From positions 62,001-126,000 of the forward strand of contig NZ_FOZX01000001.1 of NCBI RefSeq assembly GCF_900116135.1: a stretch of DNA of 64,000 nucleotides, written 5' to 3'. Below, piece by piece: positions 1 through 10,502 of the stretch (positions within the stretch are counted from its first letter, which is position 1; each line of letters opens with the position of its first letter). Source of the DNA: Saccharopolyspora flava (GTDB taxonomy: Bacteria; Actinomycetota; Actinomycetes; Mycobacteriales; Pseudonocardiaceae). Made by a program: the position numbers and the translations under genes. The notes under the pieces are model-generated. The model saw only the letters and a program-made list of their open reading frames with translations, searched no databases and was not told the origin of the DNA.

Positions 1-1
1 G

Positions 2-490
2 ATGCTCGGCGCGATCATCGGCGTCGGCGCGATCCTGGGCATCCTCACCGTGATGTTCACCTTCATGCTCGGCGTGACGCGGGTGGGCTACTCGATGAGC
101 CGCGACGGCCTGCTGCCCGCGTGGTTCGGCAAGACCCACCCGGTGCGCAAGGTGCCCACCCGCTTCACCTGGCTGATCGGCATCGCCTCGGCCGTCATCG
201 CCGGTGTGCTGCCGATCGGCGAGGCCGCGGAGCTGACCAACATCGGCATCCTGCTGGCGTTCGTGATCGTGTGCGCCGCGGTGATCGTGCTCCGCTACAA
301 GCGGCCCGACCTGCCGCGCGAGTTCAAGACGCCGGGCATGCCGGTGGTGCCGATCATCGGCATCGCCTTCTCGATCTGGCTGGTGACGTTCCTGGAGCCG
401 CTGACCTGGCTGCGGTTCGCGGTCTGGTTCGCGATCGGCCTGATCGTCTACTTCGCCTACGGCTACCGGAAGTCGAAGCTGAACTCCTGA
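2..490 (+). CDS. APC-family amino acid permease, C-terminal part
   Basis: This is the 3' end of a cytoplasmic-membrane amino acid transporter of the APC superfamily (basic amino acid/polyamine or YfnA-like branch). The reading frame is open at the window edge, so only the last ~162 residues are visible. The visible part starts inside a membrane helix and contains the conserved loop SRDGLLPAWFGKTHP, which is typical of APC permeases before a transmembrane helix. Four hydrophobic segments and a short basic C-terminus (YGYRKSKLNS) follow. The exact substrate cannot be told from this fragment. A strong G+C hairpin follows the stop codon, so the gene probably ends its own transcript before coaA. 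Confidence 0.85.
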   Translation: MLGAIIGVGAILGILTVMFTFMLGVTRVGYSMSRDGLLPAWFGKTHPVRKVPTRFTWLIGIASAVIAGVLPIGEAAELTNIGILLAFVIVCAAVIVLRYKRPDLPREFKTPGMPVVPIIGIAFSIWLVTFLEPLTWLRFAVWFAIGLIVYFAYGYRKSKLNS

Positions 491-504
491 TCGCCCGGCA
501 CCGG

Positions 505-523
505 GCCGGCGGACCCCGCCGGT
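505..523 (+). terminator. Hairpin after permease, candidate terminator
   Basis: Seven-bp perfect inverted repeat (CCGGCGG at 506-512, CCGCCGG at 516-522) with a 3-nt loop, 15 nt after the permease stop. There is no T-run, as is common for actinomycete terminators. The rest of 524-670 holds no gene and presumably carries the coaA promoter; I see no clear consensus hexamers there. Confidence 0.4.
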
Positions 524-676
524 CCGGTGTTGATCGGTTGAGTCGTGTCTGCTGCGTCTCAGCGTGCACTGGATCACAGCGTTATCGAGCACCGGACGCC
601 TACTGTTTTCGCGGGCTTCACCGGTCTCCCCGGTGCTGCCGGGAGTAGGACCGGGCCTCGATGCTGAGGGGTGCAT

Positions 677-1609
677 GTGACGCGCGTTCGCGAACTGAGC
701 CCGTACGTGGAGCTGAACCGCGCGCAATGGCGGGAACTGCGCGATTCGCTCCCCCTCCCGCTGAGCGAAGACGAGCTGGTCGCGCTGCGCGGCCTCGGCG
801 AACCGGTGGACCTCGACGAGGTCGCCGACGTCTACCTGCCGCTGTCGCGGCTGATCAGCCTGCAGGTCGCCGCCCGCCAGCGGCTGCACGAGAGCACCAC
901 CACGTTCCTCGGCGAGGAGGCCGGTGGCACCAAGGTGCCCTTCGTCATCGGGCTCGCCGGCAGCGTCGCGGTCGGCAAGTCCACCACCGCCCGCATCCTG
1001 CGCACCCTGCTGGCCCGCTGGCCCGACCACCCGCGCGTGGACCTGGTGACCACCGACGGGTTCCTGCACTCCAAGGCCGAGCTGGTGCGGCGCGGGCTGA
1101 TGCACCGCAAGGGCTTCCCGGAGAGCTACGACCGGCGGGCGCTGCTGCGCTTCGTCACCGAGGTCAAGTCCGGGGCGCCCGAGGTCTCGGCCCCGGTGTA
1201 CTCGCACGTGGCCTACGACATCCTGCCCGGCGAGCGGCACGTGGTGCGCCAGCCCGACATCCTCATCGTCGAGGGCCTCAACGTGCTGCAGCCCGGCCCG
1301 AGCCTCACCGTCTCGGACCTGTTCGACTTCTCGATCTACGTCGACGCCCGCACCGAGCACATCGCCCGCTGGTACACCGACCGGTTCCTGGCGCTGCGCA
1401 GCACGGCCTTCGCCGACCCGGAGTCGCACTTCCACCACTTCGCGGAGCTCTCCGACGACGAGGCCCGGACCGAGGCCGACCACCTCTGGCGCACCATCAA
1501 CGAACCCAACCTGGTCGACAACATCCTGCCCACGCGCCCCCGGGCCACCCTGGTCCTGCGCAAGGACATCGACCACTCCATCAACCGGGTCCGCCTCCGC
1601 AAGCTCTGA
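677..1609 (+). CDS. coaA: Pantothenate kinase (type I)
   Basis: ATP-dependent pantothenate kinase, the first and regulated step of coenzyme A synthesis in the cytosol. The protein is close to the mycobacterial CoaA along its whole length (about 310 aa). It has the P-loop GSVAVGKST near residue 98, the TTDGFL segment, the [14 protein letters not shown] block and the C-terminal [16 protein letters not shown] prefer the GTG at 677 because GAGGGG (666-671) sits about 5 nt upstream. An in-frame GTG at 671 lies inside that Shine-Dalgarno sequence and would add two residues. The gene is monocistronic and converges on the PucR regulator across a large inverted repeat. Identification is firm; only the start is uncertain. 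Confidence 0.96.
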   Translation: MTRVRELSPYVELNRAQWRELRDSLPLPLSEDELVALRGLGEPVDLDEVADVYLPLSRLISLQVAARQRLHESTTTFLGEEAGGTKVPFVIGLAGSVAVGKSTTARILRTLLARWPDHPRVDLVTTDGFLHSKAELVRRGLMHRKGFPESYDRRALLRFVTEVKSGAPEVSAPVYSHVAYDILPGERHVVRQPDILIVEGLNVLQPGPSLTVSDLFDFSIYVDARTEHIARWYTDRFLALRSTAFADPESHFHHFAELSDDEARTEADHLWRTINEPNLVDNILPTRPRATLVLRKDIDHSINRVRLRKL

Positions 1610-1663
1610 CCCCGCCCCGGCGATTCGAATTCCGCGCGACATTCGAGCCCGAAGGGCGTGTCA

Positions 1664-1749
1664 GGGCAGTGGGGCAGTTTTAGCCATAATCACCCATGAT
1701 CAATGTCCGTTATGTCCGGACAATTATGGCTAAAACTGTCCCACTGCCC
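1664..1749. repeat. 27-bp inverted repeat between convergent genes
   Basis: Arms at 1664-1690 and 1723-1749 match at 26 of 27 positions, with a 32-nt spacer that itself contains the 10-bp palindrome TGTCCGGACA (1713-1722). The element lies between the ends of coaA (+) and the PucR regulator (-), so it fits a bidirectional terminator. The arm length, A+T-richer inner ends (AGCCATAAT) and sharp symmetry would also fit a small non-coding mobile element (MITE) or REP-like unit. No target-site duplication is obvious at its edges. Confidence 0.75.
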
Positions 1750-1782
1750 GGCCCAACCGCATCGCCCGGCGCAGTCCCGGTG

Positions 1783-3432
1783 TCAGCGGTGGCGGGTGCG
1801 CTTGGTGAGCAGGAGTTGGAGGTGGGTGTTGAGGCGCTCGGTGGGGTCGGCGAGGTCGATGCCGGTGAGGTCGGTGGCGCGCCGGACCCGGTAGCGCAGG
1901 GTGTTGGGGTGCACGTGCAGCGCTGAGCTGGCGGCCTTGACGTCGCCGAAGTGCTCCAGGTACGTCAGCAGGCTGCGGGCCAGGTCCGTGGTGTGCTCGG
2001 CGTCGTGGTCGTGCAGCGCGGTGAGCCGGGCGTCCCGGTAGCGCTCGTTGCCCTGCAGGACCGTGAGGATCTCGCTGATCACCACCTGCGCGCGCACGTC
2101 GGAGATCGTCGCGACCTCGGCGTCGAGATCGTGCACCAGCGCGTCGAGCACCCGGTCGGCCTCGGTGCGGGACTCGGCGACCTCGTCCAGCGTCGGCACC
2201 GCCGACCCCACCCCGACCTGCACGCGCGAGGTCAGGTGCTGCCGGGCGGCGGCCACGATCTCGCGGGTCAGCGACAGCGCCGACTGGGCCGCCGAGCGCT
2301 CCGGCAGCTCCGGCAGCAGCACGTACACCCGCGACCCGATCGTCGTCACCAGCGCGCTGCGCCGGTAGGCCGAGGCGTGCACCGAGATCAGGCCGGTCAT
2401 CTCGGCACGCTGCAGCTCCAGCTCCGAGCGGTCCACGCTGCCGGTCGGCCGCAGCGTGAACACCGCGACCACGGCGGGCCGGTCGGAGTCGGCGCCGATG
2501 TTGTCGGCGACCGAGCGCGCGTCGACCCGCCCCTCCAGCAGCCCTGCCAGCAGGTTCTCCCGCAGTCTCGGCCCGGCGGTGGCCTCCGAGCGCTGCCGGA
2601 TGAGCTGCAGCGCGGCGAGGCGGGCGGCGCCCAGCAGCGCGCGTTCGGAGCGCTCCGACAGCGGCCTGCGCCCCTCCTGCACCCAGATCGACCCGAGCGG
2701 CTGGCTGCCCGCGTGGATGCCCACCGCCATCCGCCGCCGGATGCCCAGATCCGGCCGCTCGTCGATGCGCACCACGTCCTCACCGGCGCGAAGCCGCTGG
2801 TAGACGCCCCACTCGCGGAGCATCGCCAGGTACTGCTCGGGCCCTTGGCGGCCCAGGATGGACAGCCGCCGCAGCTCGTCGACCTCGTCGTCGGAGCGCG
2901 AGTAGGCCAGCACGCGGCTGGCGGTGTCCTCGATGCTGACGATGCCGTCGGTCATCGCCGCCACCGTCTGCGCCAGCGAGAACAGGTCGCCGAGCGCCTC
3001 GCCGACGTCGGCGTCACTGGTGAGCCGGGCGTTGTCGATCGCGTTGTGCGCGTAGGCCTCCAGCCGCTCCCAGCGGACCTCCGGCCGCACGCCCAGCAGC
3101 GCGACGCCACCGGCGATCGCGGTGTCGCGCAGCGCCCGCGCCTCCGATTCCGAGCCGACCTTGACCGCCACCGCCGGGGCTCCGTCCCGCGCGGCGGCCC
3201 GCACCAGCGGCGCCGCCGCCCGGCCGCGCGCGCCGATGACCAGCACGAAGTCGCCGTCGCGAGCGCTGCCGGACTCCTCCTCGGGGTCGACAATGACCAC
3301 GTCGCGCACCTCGACGTCCAGGCCGCGCGGCGCGGCGAGCACGTCCACCAGCGGGTCGCCGACGGCGGTCAGCAGCTGCCGCAGCGGCACCCCGACCTCG
3401 GCCACTCCGACCGACTCGACATCACGCGGCAT
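1783..3432 (-). CDS. pruC: PucR-family regulator of proline catabolism
   Basis: Transcription factor of the PucR/CdaR type, about 549 aa. The N-terminal ~150 residues form a sensor-like domain (PLRQLLTAVGDPLVDVL, then VVIVDPEEE). A GGDEF-like/CdaR middle region follows, and the last ~60 residues carry the PucR helix-turn-helix (DVKAASSALHVHPNTLRYRVRR). It is divergent from pruA-pruB, the same order as mycobacterial PruC (Rv1186c-Rv1187-Rv1188), where the PucR protein activates proline use. The gene symbol rests on that synteny. The ATG at 3432 is my choice; the frame stays open to a TTG at 3480 with no better ribosome site. A TTTGT-N8-ACAAA inverted repeat (3432-3449) at the start could be an autoregulatory site (weak). 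Confidence 0.85.
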   Translation of the reverse strand: MPRDVESVGVAEVGVPLRQLLTAVGDPLVDVLAAPRGLDVEVRDVVIVDPEEESGSARDGDFVLVIGARGRAAAPLVRAAARDGAPAVAVKVGSESEARALRDTAIAGGVALLGVRPEVRWERLEAYAHNAIDNARLTSDADVGEALGDLFSLAQTVAAMTDGIVSIEDTASRVLAYSRSDDEVDELRRLSILGRQGPEQYLAMLREWGVYQRLRAGEDVVRIDERPDLGIRRRMAVGIHAGSQPLGSIWVQEGRRPLSERSERALLGAARLAALQLIRQRSEATAGPRLRENLLAGLLEGRVDARSVADNIGADSDRPAVVAVFTLRPTGSVDRSELELQRAEMTGLISVHASAYRRSALVTTIGSRVYVLLPELPERSAAQSALSLTREIVAAARQHLTSRVQVGVGSAVPTLDEVAESRTEADRVLDALVHDLDAEVATISDVRAQVVISEILTVLQGNERYRDARLTALHDHDAEHTTDLARSLLTYLEHFGDVKAASSALHVHPNTLRYRVRRATDLTGIDLADPTERLNTHLQLLLTKRTRHR

Positions 3433-3551
3433 TTGTCCGATCCCACAAACCGACACCTTCAACGATAGCCAACTGCACAAGCTCCAGGCGTGGGCAGGAC
3501 CCTAATCTCCAATCAACACACCCACTCGGCGTCTTGAGGAGGCGACAAGGC

Positions 3552-5180
<1,629 letters not shown>

Positions 5181-5250
5181 CCGGAACGGGGCGCCCCTCG
5201 CCGGGGCGCCCCGGTTGGTGCTGAAACAGCTTGAGCGTGGGGAGAACTCG

Positions 5251-6180
5251 GTGTTGCGCAGTGCATTGCTGGCCGCAGGACGCTCGCCGTCGGTGCGGCG
5301 CCTGGTGGAGGCCAACCCGCTGACCAAACCCGTGGTGCGGCGCTTCGTGCCCGGCACCACCCCCGAGGACGCCGTGGCGGCGACCCGGGAGCTGAGCGGG
5401 CACGGCATGTTCGTGACGCTCGACCGGCTCGGCGAGGACACCCTCGAAGCCGGCCAGGCCGACGCCACGGTCCGGGACTACCGGCAGGTCCTCGGCGTGC
5501 TCGCCGAGCAGGGCCTGGCCGAGCGGGCCGAGGTGTCGGTGAAGCTGTCCGCGGTGGGCCAGTTCCTGCCGAAGGACGGCGAGAAGATCGCGCTGGACAA
5601 CGCCCGGCTGATCTGCGAGGCCGCCGGTGCGGCGGGCACGACGGTCACGCTGGACATGGAGGACCACACCACCACCGACTCGACCCTGGGCATCCTGCGC
5701 GACCTGCGCGTGGACTTCCCGTGGGTGGGCGCGGTGCTGCAGGCCTATCTGCGGCGCACCGAGCAGGACTGCCGGGACCTGGCGCACGCCGGGTCGCGGG
5801 TCCGGTTGTGCAAGGGCGCCTACGCCGAACCGGAGTCGGTGGCGTTCCAGGACAAGTCCGAAGTGGACCGCTCCTACGTCCGGTGCCTGAAGGTGCTGAT
5901 GGGCGGCGAGGGCTACCCGATGGTCGCCTCGCACGACCCCCGGATGATCGCCATCGCCGGTGATCTCGCGGCCCGCCACGGCCGCTCGGCGGCGGACTTC
6001 GAGTACCAGATGCTCTACGGCATCCGCCCGGACGAGCAGCGCCGCATCGCCGCCGAGGGCGGCAGGATCCGCGTCTACGCGGCCTACGGCGACGAGTGGT
6101 ACGGCTACTTCATGCGCCGCCTCGCCGAACGCCCCGCCAACCTCGCCTTCTTCCTCCGCTCCCTCGCCACCCAGGGCTGA
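5251..6180 (+). CDS. pruB: Proline dehydrogenase (monofunctional)
   Basis: FAD-dependent proline dehydrogenase, oxidising proline to P5C at the membrane and handing the product to PruA. It has 309 aa, normal for the stand-alone actinobacterial enzyme. The beta/alpha-barrel shows VSVKLSAVGQF, TLDMEDH, RLCKGAYAEPESVAF, the LYGIRPDEQRR substrate segment and the C-terminal RRLAERPANLAFFLRSL with its paired arginines. The GTG at 5251 has GGGGAG about 7 nt upstream. The frame is open much further upstream, but only as a shadow of pruA. It is co-transcribed with pruA and ended by a strong repeat-built hairpin. Confidence 0.96.
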   Translation: MLRSALLAAGRSPSVRRLVEANPLTKPVVRRFVPGTTPEDAVAATRELSGHGMFVTLDRLGEDTLEAGQADATVRDYRQVLGVLAEQGLAERAEVSVKLSAVGQFLPKDGEKIALDNARLICEAAGAAGTTVTLDMEDHTTTDSTLGILRDLRVDFPWVGAVLQAYLRRTEQDCRDLAHAGSRVRLCKGAYAEPESVAFQDKSEVDRSYVRCLKVLMGGEGYPMVASHDPRMIAIAGDLAARHGRSAADFEYQMLYGIRPDEQRRIAAEGGRIRVYAAYGDEWYGYFMRRLAERPANLAFFLRSLATQG

Positions 6181-6185
6181 CCCCG

Positions 6186-6254
6186 GTCGAAAACCCCGGT
6201 TTTCGTCGCGTCAAAAACCCCGGTTTTCGTCGCGTGAAAACCGGGGTTTTCGAC
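6186..6254. terminator. Triple-repeat bidirectional terminator
   Basis: A 22-nt unit occurs twice in direct orientation (6190-6211 and 6214-6235, 24-nt period). A third, inverted copy follows. Positions 6186-6204 and 6236-6254 are a perfect 19-bp inverted repeat, while each unit is itself self-complementary (AAAACCCCGGTTTT). The element lies between the convergent pruB and 5'-nucleotidase genes. The arms contain A and T runs at both ends, as expected of a terminator used from both sides. Confidence 0.8.
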
Positions 6255-6268
6255 AGGAGGACCTCCGA

Positions 6269-7981
6269 TCAGGGGAGGGTTGTGATGCGGTCGGCCGGGG
6301 GTGGGGCGATGCCCGGGTGGGCGTCGAGGTAGGCGAGGAAGGCGTCGAGGTCGACCGGGCCGCCGGCGATGTCGGTGCCCTTGGTGAACTCGGTGAAGCC
6401 GTCGCCGCCTCCGGCGAGGAAGTTGTTCACCGAGATCCGGTACGGCGCGTTCGGGTCGACCGGTTGTCCGTTGATGCTGATCTCGGTGACCTTCGAGCCG
6501 ATCGGGGCGCTCGCCGAGTAGCTGTAGCGCAGCCCGGCCGAGACCTGCAGGACGTTGGTCTCCTCCGGGGTCCACTGCTGCTCCAGGACGGCCTTGAGCT
6601 GGGCACCGGTGAGCGTCATGGTCTGCATGATGTTGCCGAAGGGCTGCACCGCGAACGCCTCGCCGTAGGTGACCACCCCGTCGCCCTCCCCGTTCGGCGA
6701 ACCGGGGAACAGCAGGTCGGCGCGGATGCCACCGGGGTTGGTGATGGCGACCTGCGGCGAGTTGGCCGCGGTGGCCTCGAACTGCGCGTCGGCGATGACG
6801 TCGCCCAGCGGCGACTCGCCGGACGGGGCACCGGCGCGCGGGAGGTCGGCGGTGATGCTGCCGACCGGGCGGTTGGCGATGGGGGCCGCCTTGGTCGCGG
6901 CCTCGTCGATCAGCGCCTGGGCGTCCGGGTCGGCGGGCACGTCGCGGGTGACGATCTCGTTGCGCGCCCGGCTCTCCCCGCGCACGACGTCCTGGGTGGC
7001 CCGGTCGATCGTGAGGTCGGCGACCGACAGCAGCCGCCCGTAGGAGGCGCCCTGCAGCACCGGGCGCGGGTTGCCGGCCGGGTCGTCGATGGTGCAGCTG
7101 TACTGCGAGTGGCTGTGCCCGCTGAAGATCACGTCGACGTTCGGCGAGGCCGCCTGGGCGATCGCGGCGGCCGGGCCGCCCGGGGTGAGGTCGCAGTCGT
7201 CGGGTCCACCGCCCTCGGTCGCGTCCCCCTGGTGCAGCAGCACGACCTGCGCCTTCACGCCCATGCCGTCGAGCACCCGCGAGGTGCGGTTGATGGCCTC
7301 GACCTCGTCGCCGAACTTCAGGCCCTCGATGGCGCCGGGCGCCACCACCGACGGCAGGTCTTCCAGCGTCGCGCCGATGATGCCCACGCGCGTGCCGCCG
7401 ACGGTCCGCACGTCGAAGGGCTTGAGCGCGGGACGCCCGTCGTCGAAGGTGACGTTGGCGCCCAGCTGCTCGAAGTCCGCGCCGGGGAACGACTCCCGGA
7501 ACTGGCAGCCGTCGACGGGGTGGCACCCGCCGTCGGACATCCGCCGCAGCTCCTCGAAGCCCTCGTCGAACTCGTGGTTGCCGACGACGGAGGTGGTCAC
7601 GCCGAGCTGGTTGAGGAACGCGATGGTGGGCTCGTCGTGGAACAGGGCGCTGTTGACCGGCGAGGCGCCCACGTTGTCCCCGGCCGAGAGCACCAGCGAG
7701 TCCGGCACCTGCTCGCGCAGCCGCTTGACGTGCGTGGCCAGGTACTGCGCACCGCCCGCCTCGACGCTGCTGCCGTCGGGCAGGGTGACCGAACCGGACG
7801 AACCGGCCGGCGGTTCGAGGTTGCCGTGCAGGTCGTTGAACGTGATGAGCCGGACCTGGGTCGTCGCGGGGTCTCCCGCGCTCCCCGGGGTTCCGGCGGC
7901 GACGGGAGCCGTCACCGCGGCCGCCGCGGCCAGCGCGGCCGCCCCCAGTGCCGTCAGACGGCCGAACCGAGCTGTCTTCAC
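6269..7981 (-). CDS. Secreted 5'-nucleotidase / metallophosphatase (UshA type)
   Basis: Exported enzyme that releases phosphate from nucleotides or nucleotide sugars outside the cell. It has 570 aa. A Sec signal peptide comes first (basic KTARFGR, then an Ala-rich core to about residue 30). The calcineurin-like metal centre follows, with FNDLHGNLE, LSAGDNVGASP, VVGNHEFDEG and FSGHSHSQY. The C-terminal 5'-nucleotidase domain contains NPGGIRADLLF and GEAFAVQPFGN. The GTG at 7981 is preceded by AAGGAAAAGG; the frame extends 51 codons further upstream without signal-peptide character, so that part is rejected. No sortase motif or C-terminal anchor is seen, so the product is probably secreted free. 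The exact nucleotide substrate is unknown. Confidence 0.92.
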   Translation of the reverse strand: MKTARFGRLTALGAAALAAAAAVTAPVAAGTPGSAGDPATTQVRLITFNDLHGNLEPPAGSSGSVTLPDGSSVEAGGAQYLATHVKRLREQVPDSLVLSAGDNVGASPVNSALFHDEPTIAFLNQLGVTTSVVGNHEFDEGFEELRRMSDGGCHPVDGCQFRESFPGADFEQLGANVTFDDGRPALKPFDVRTVGGTRVGIIGATLEDLPSVVAPGAIEGLKFGDEVEAINRTSRVLDGMGVKAQVVLLHQGDATEGGGPDDCDLTPGGPAAAIAQAASPNVDVIFSGHSHSQYSCTIDDPAGNPRPVLQGASYGRLLSVADLTIDRATQDVVRGESRARNEIVTRDVPADPDAQALIDEAATKAAPIANRPVGSITADLPRAGAPSGESPLGDVIADAQFEATAANSPQVAITNPGGIRADLLFPGSPNGEGDGVVTYGEAFAVQPFGNIMQTMTLTGAQLKAVLEQQWTPEETNVLQVSAGLRYSYSASAPIGSKVTEISINGQPVDPNAPYRISVNNFLAGGGDGFTEFTKGTDIAGGPVDLDAFLAYLDAHPGIAPPPADRITTLP

Positions 7982-8232
7982 ACCCTTTTCCTTCCGCTCC
8001 AGCGCCCCGGCGCTCCCCGACCGCCGGGAGGACGACAGCGGCATCCTCCCCCGCCCGAATGTCCTGAACCAGAACGAACAGGTGAATGTCTGGAATCCGT
8101 CACGTCCTCGCCGCCGCGCTCCGGTGCTCCGCACCAGGTGAGAAAGCGCCGGGAAAGCCCGCTTCCGCAGGATGGACTCCGATTTGGACGGGGCACCGGC
8201 GGACTTCGTTCACCGTGGGGGAGCGATCGGAC
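7982..8232. other. Intergenic region between divergent genes
   Basis: This 251-nt region separates the 5'-nucleotidase (-) from the FAD oxidoreductase (+) and must hold both promoters. A GAATGTC-type element occurs twice (near 8060 and 8087), possibly a regulator half-site. No gene or structured RNA was recognised. Confidence 0.4.
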
Positions 8233-9543
8233 ATGCATTCGGGCACGACGGATCTCTCCACCTTCCCGGGGCTCCCCGGCGGGGGCGAACTGGTCACCGA
8301 CGGCGACGACCTGCACGCCTCCGACCTGGGCAACATCGTCGACCGCAGGCCGGCCGCGATCCTGCGCCCCCGCTCCACCGCCGACGTCGCCGTCACCGCC
8401 GCCTGGTGCGCGCGCAACGGCGTCCCGCTGCGCGCCCATGGCACCCTGCACACCACCGGCGGGCAGGCGCTGTGCCCGTCGGGCGGGGTGCAGGTCGACA
8501 TGCGCAGCCTCAACCTCATCCACGCCGTCACCGACGAGCACGCCGACGTCGAGGCCGGGGTGCTGCTGCGCGACGTCGTCTGGCACGCGTGGCTGCGCGG
8601 GCTCCGCATGACCTCCGGGCCGACCGGGTACCTACAGCTGAGCACCGGTGGCGTGCTCAGCGTCGGCGGGATCTCCAGCGTGCCCGCCGAGGGCGCGATC
8701 ATCGACCGGGTGCGGGCCGTCGAGGTGGTGACGCCGACGGGCGCGGTGCGCTGGTGCACGCCGCAGCGCAACGGCTCGCTGTTCCGGGCCGTGCTCGGCG
8801 GGCTCGGCCGCGCGGGCATCATCACCCGCGCCCGGCTGGCGCTGACCCCGGTGCCGCCGCGGGCCCGGGTCTACGACGCGAACTTCTCGTCGTTGCAGGC
8901 AGCGGTGGACACCGCGCGGGTCCTGGTCGACCGCGACGAGGTCGACGACGTGCTGATCCGCTGGTACGCGCCGCACCGCGACCGCTACCAGCTGCGCTTC
9001 ACCGCCTACCACCACCCGGACCTGCCGCCGGACGACGCGCACCTCGTGCGCGGTCTCGACCTGGCCCCGCAGACCTGGGACATCTCCTACTGGGAGTTCG
9101 CGATCAGCACCGACAACCGCTACGACCCGTTCGTGACGGCCGGGTGGAACCGGGTGCACAAGGTGTGGGCGGACTACTTCCTGCCGGACCGCGCGCTGGA
9201 CGGGTTCCTGGCGGCCACCATGCCCGAGATCACCGAGCTCGACCTCAGCGAGACCAGCATCGGCCTGCTGTTCCCGCACCGCCGCTCCTCGTTCACCCGC
9301 CCCGGTCTGCGGGTTCCCGACGACGACGTGGTGTGGCTGTTCGACGTGCTCTCCGACGGGGTGGGCCAGACCGACCCGTTCTGGCTGCCCGACCGGCTCC
9401 GCCGCAACCAGCGCTGGCGGCGCCGCGCCGAGTCGATGGGCGGCACGCTCTACCCGATCGGCACGGACCTCGAACCGCACGCCCACGAGCTGGTCCTCCC
9501 CCAGCCGGAGCGGATGGCCGCCGACGACCCGTGCTTCAGGTGA
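8233..9543 (+). CDS. FAD-binding oxidoreductase, cytokinin-dehydrogenase-like
   Basis: Flavoprotein of the vanillyl-alcohol-oxidase/PCMH superfamily, 436 aa. The N-terminal FAD domain shows AAILRPRSTADV, then PLRAHGTLHTTGGQAL in the place where cytokinin dehydrogenases carry the flavin-binding RGxGHS-like loop, then LSVGGISS. The C-terminal half (TWDISYWEFAIS, VHKVWADYFLPD, SIGLLFPHRR) resembles the cytokinin-dehydrogenase substrate domain. It would oxidise an amine, alcohol or cytokinin-like side chain; the substrate is inferred only from family resemblance. ATG 8233 has GGGGGAG about 10 nt upstream; an in-frame GTG at 8215 is possible. No secretion signal is seen. Its end overlaps the convergent AraC gene by 8 nt. 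Confidence 0.75.
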   Translation: MHSGTTDLSTFPGLPGGGELVTDGDDLHASDLGNIVDRRPAAILRPRSTADVAVTAAWCARNGVPLRAHGTLHTTGGQALCPSGGVQVDMRSLNLIHAVTDEHADVEAGVLLRDVVWHAWLRGLRMTSGPTGYLQLSTGGVLSVGGISSVPAEGAIIDRVRAVEVVTPTGAVRWCTPQRNGSLFRAVLGGLGRAGIITRARLALTPVPPRARVYDANFSSLQAAVDTARVLVDRDEVDDVLIRWYAPHRDRYQLRFTAYHHPDLPPDDAHLVRGLDLAPQTWDISYWEFAISTDNRYDPFVTAGWNRVHKVWADYFLPDRALDGFLAATMPEITELDLSETSIGLLFPHRRSSFTRPGLRVPDDDVVWLFDVLSDGVGQTDPFWLPDRLRRNQRWRRRAESMGGTLYPIGTDLEPHAHELVLPQPERMAADDPCFR

Positions 9544-10393
9544 GCTCGAGGCCGCGGGCCTCGGCCCGGAACGCCAGCGGGCTCCGGCCGTCGTGCTTGC
9601 GGAAGAACTTGCTGAAGTCGCCCGGTGCCGTGAACCCGAGGTGGCGGGCGACGTCGGCCGAGGAGCGGTCGGTGTGCACGAGCAGGCGCTTGGCCTCCAG
9701 GATGATCCGGTCGTCGAGGTAGGCCTTGGCCGAGCGGCCGGTGGCCGACAGGGTGGCGCGGGTGAGGGTGCGCGTGCTGTAGCCGAGGCCGGCGGCGTAG
9801 TCGGCGACGCGGTGGGTGCGGGTGAAGTCGCGTTCCACGGCGTCCCGGAACCGCTCGAACGGTCCTCCCGACGGGATGCTCGGCGGCGGCGCGGAACCCG
9901 CGTGGGCCAGCCTGAGCAGCAGCACCTCCAGCAGCCTGCGCAGTGACCGGTTGTGCGCCTCCAGGGTCATCGACCCCAGGTCGGCGTAGTCGCAGACCAG
10001 GTGGCGCAGCGCCAGGTCCACGGCGTTGCGCCGCGCGCCCGCGGGCAGCACCGGCGTCTCCGGCGGGGGCGGGTCGACGGGGACGAAACCGGGGCGCCAG
10101 ATGACGATCGTGCCGCGCGAGCGGGTCAGCGCGCCGTACTGGTGGACCTGGCCGGGGCGCACCCACAACCAGCCGCCGGGCGGGATGACGTGCTCGGTGA
10201 AGTCGACGGTGTGCCGCAGCGGATCGGCGTCGGCGTGGACGTGGATCAGGTGGTGGAAGTCGGGGCGCTGCGGGCCGCCCAGGTCGATCTCGCGGCGCCG
10301 CGCCCGCGAGCGCAGCTCGGCGAAGTCGATGACGTCCATGCCGATCGGGGCGTTCAACCCCGGCCGGTAGGCCACGTCGGTGATCTCGGTCAT
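9536..10393 (-). CDS. AraC-family transcriptional regulator
   Basis: DNA-binding regulator of 285 aa. The N-terminal cupin-like sensing domain runs to about residue 160 (HHLIHVHADADPLRHTVDF, then IPPGGWLWVRPGQVHQY). The C-terminal ~100 residues hold the two AraC helix-turn-helices (VADYAAGLGYSTRTLTR and SSADVARHLGFTAPGDFSKF). It is divergent from the vdcBCD decarboxylase operon across a 109-nt gap, so it is the likely aromatic-acid-responsive regulator of that operon. That link is inferred from position only. It also converges on, and overlaps, the FAD oxidoreductase. Confidence 0.9.
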   Translation of the reverse strand: MTEITDVAYRPGLNAPIGMDVIDFAELRSRARRREIDLGGPQRPDFHHLIHVHADADPLRHTVDFTEHVIPPGGWLWVRPGQVHQYGALTRSRGTIVIWRPGFVPVDPPPPETPVLPAGARRNAVDLALRHLVCDYADLGSMTLEAHNRSLRRLLEVLLLRLAHAGSAPPPSIPSGGPFERFRDAVERDFTRTHRVADYAAGLGYSTRTLTRATLSATGRSAKAYLDDRIILEAKRLLVHTDRSSADVARHLGFTAPGDFSKFFRKHDGRSPLAFRAEARGLELT

Positions 10394-10502
10394 CTCACCG
10401 CTGTCCGATTCTGCCCATCATGTGTCGCCAGCATACCCGCTCACCTGCGGGATCGGGACTTAGCGTGGAGTCATCAGCGAGAAGTGACCGAAAAGGAGAA
10501 GC
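10394..10502. promoter_or_regulatory. Divergent promoter region, AraC gene / vdcBCD
   Basis: The 109-nt gap between the AraC regulator and vdcB. It contains CCGCTCACCTGCGGG near 10437-10451 (imperfect inverted CCGC/GCGG arms), a candidate operator, and the AAAAGGAGA ribosome site of vdcB at its right edge. No confident -10/-35 pair was found. Confidence 0.4.

Noticed and set aside
1696-1926. Short plus-strand frame starting inside the 27-bp inverted repeat
   Set aside because: It runs antisense into the PucR gene, begins in the hairpin and has no ribosome site.
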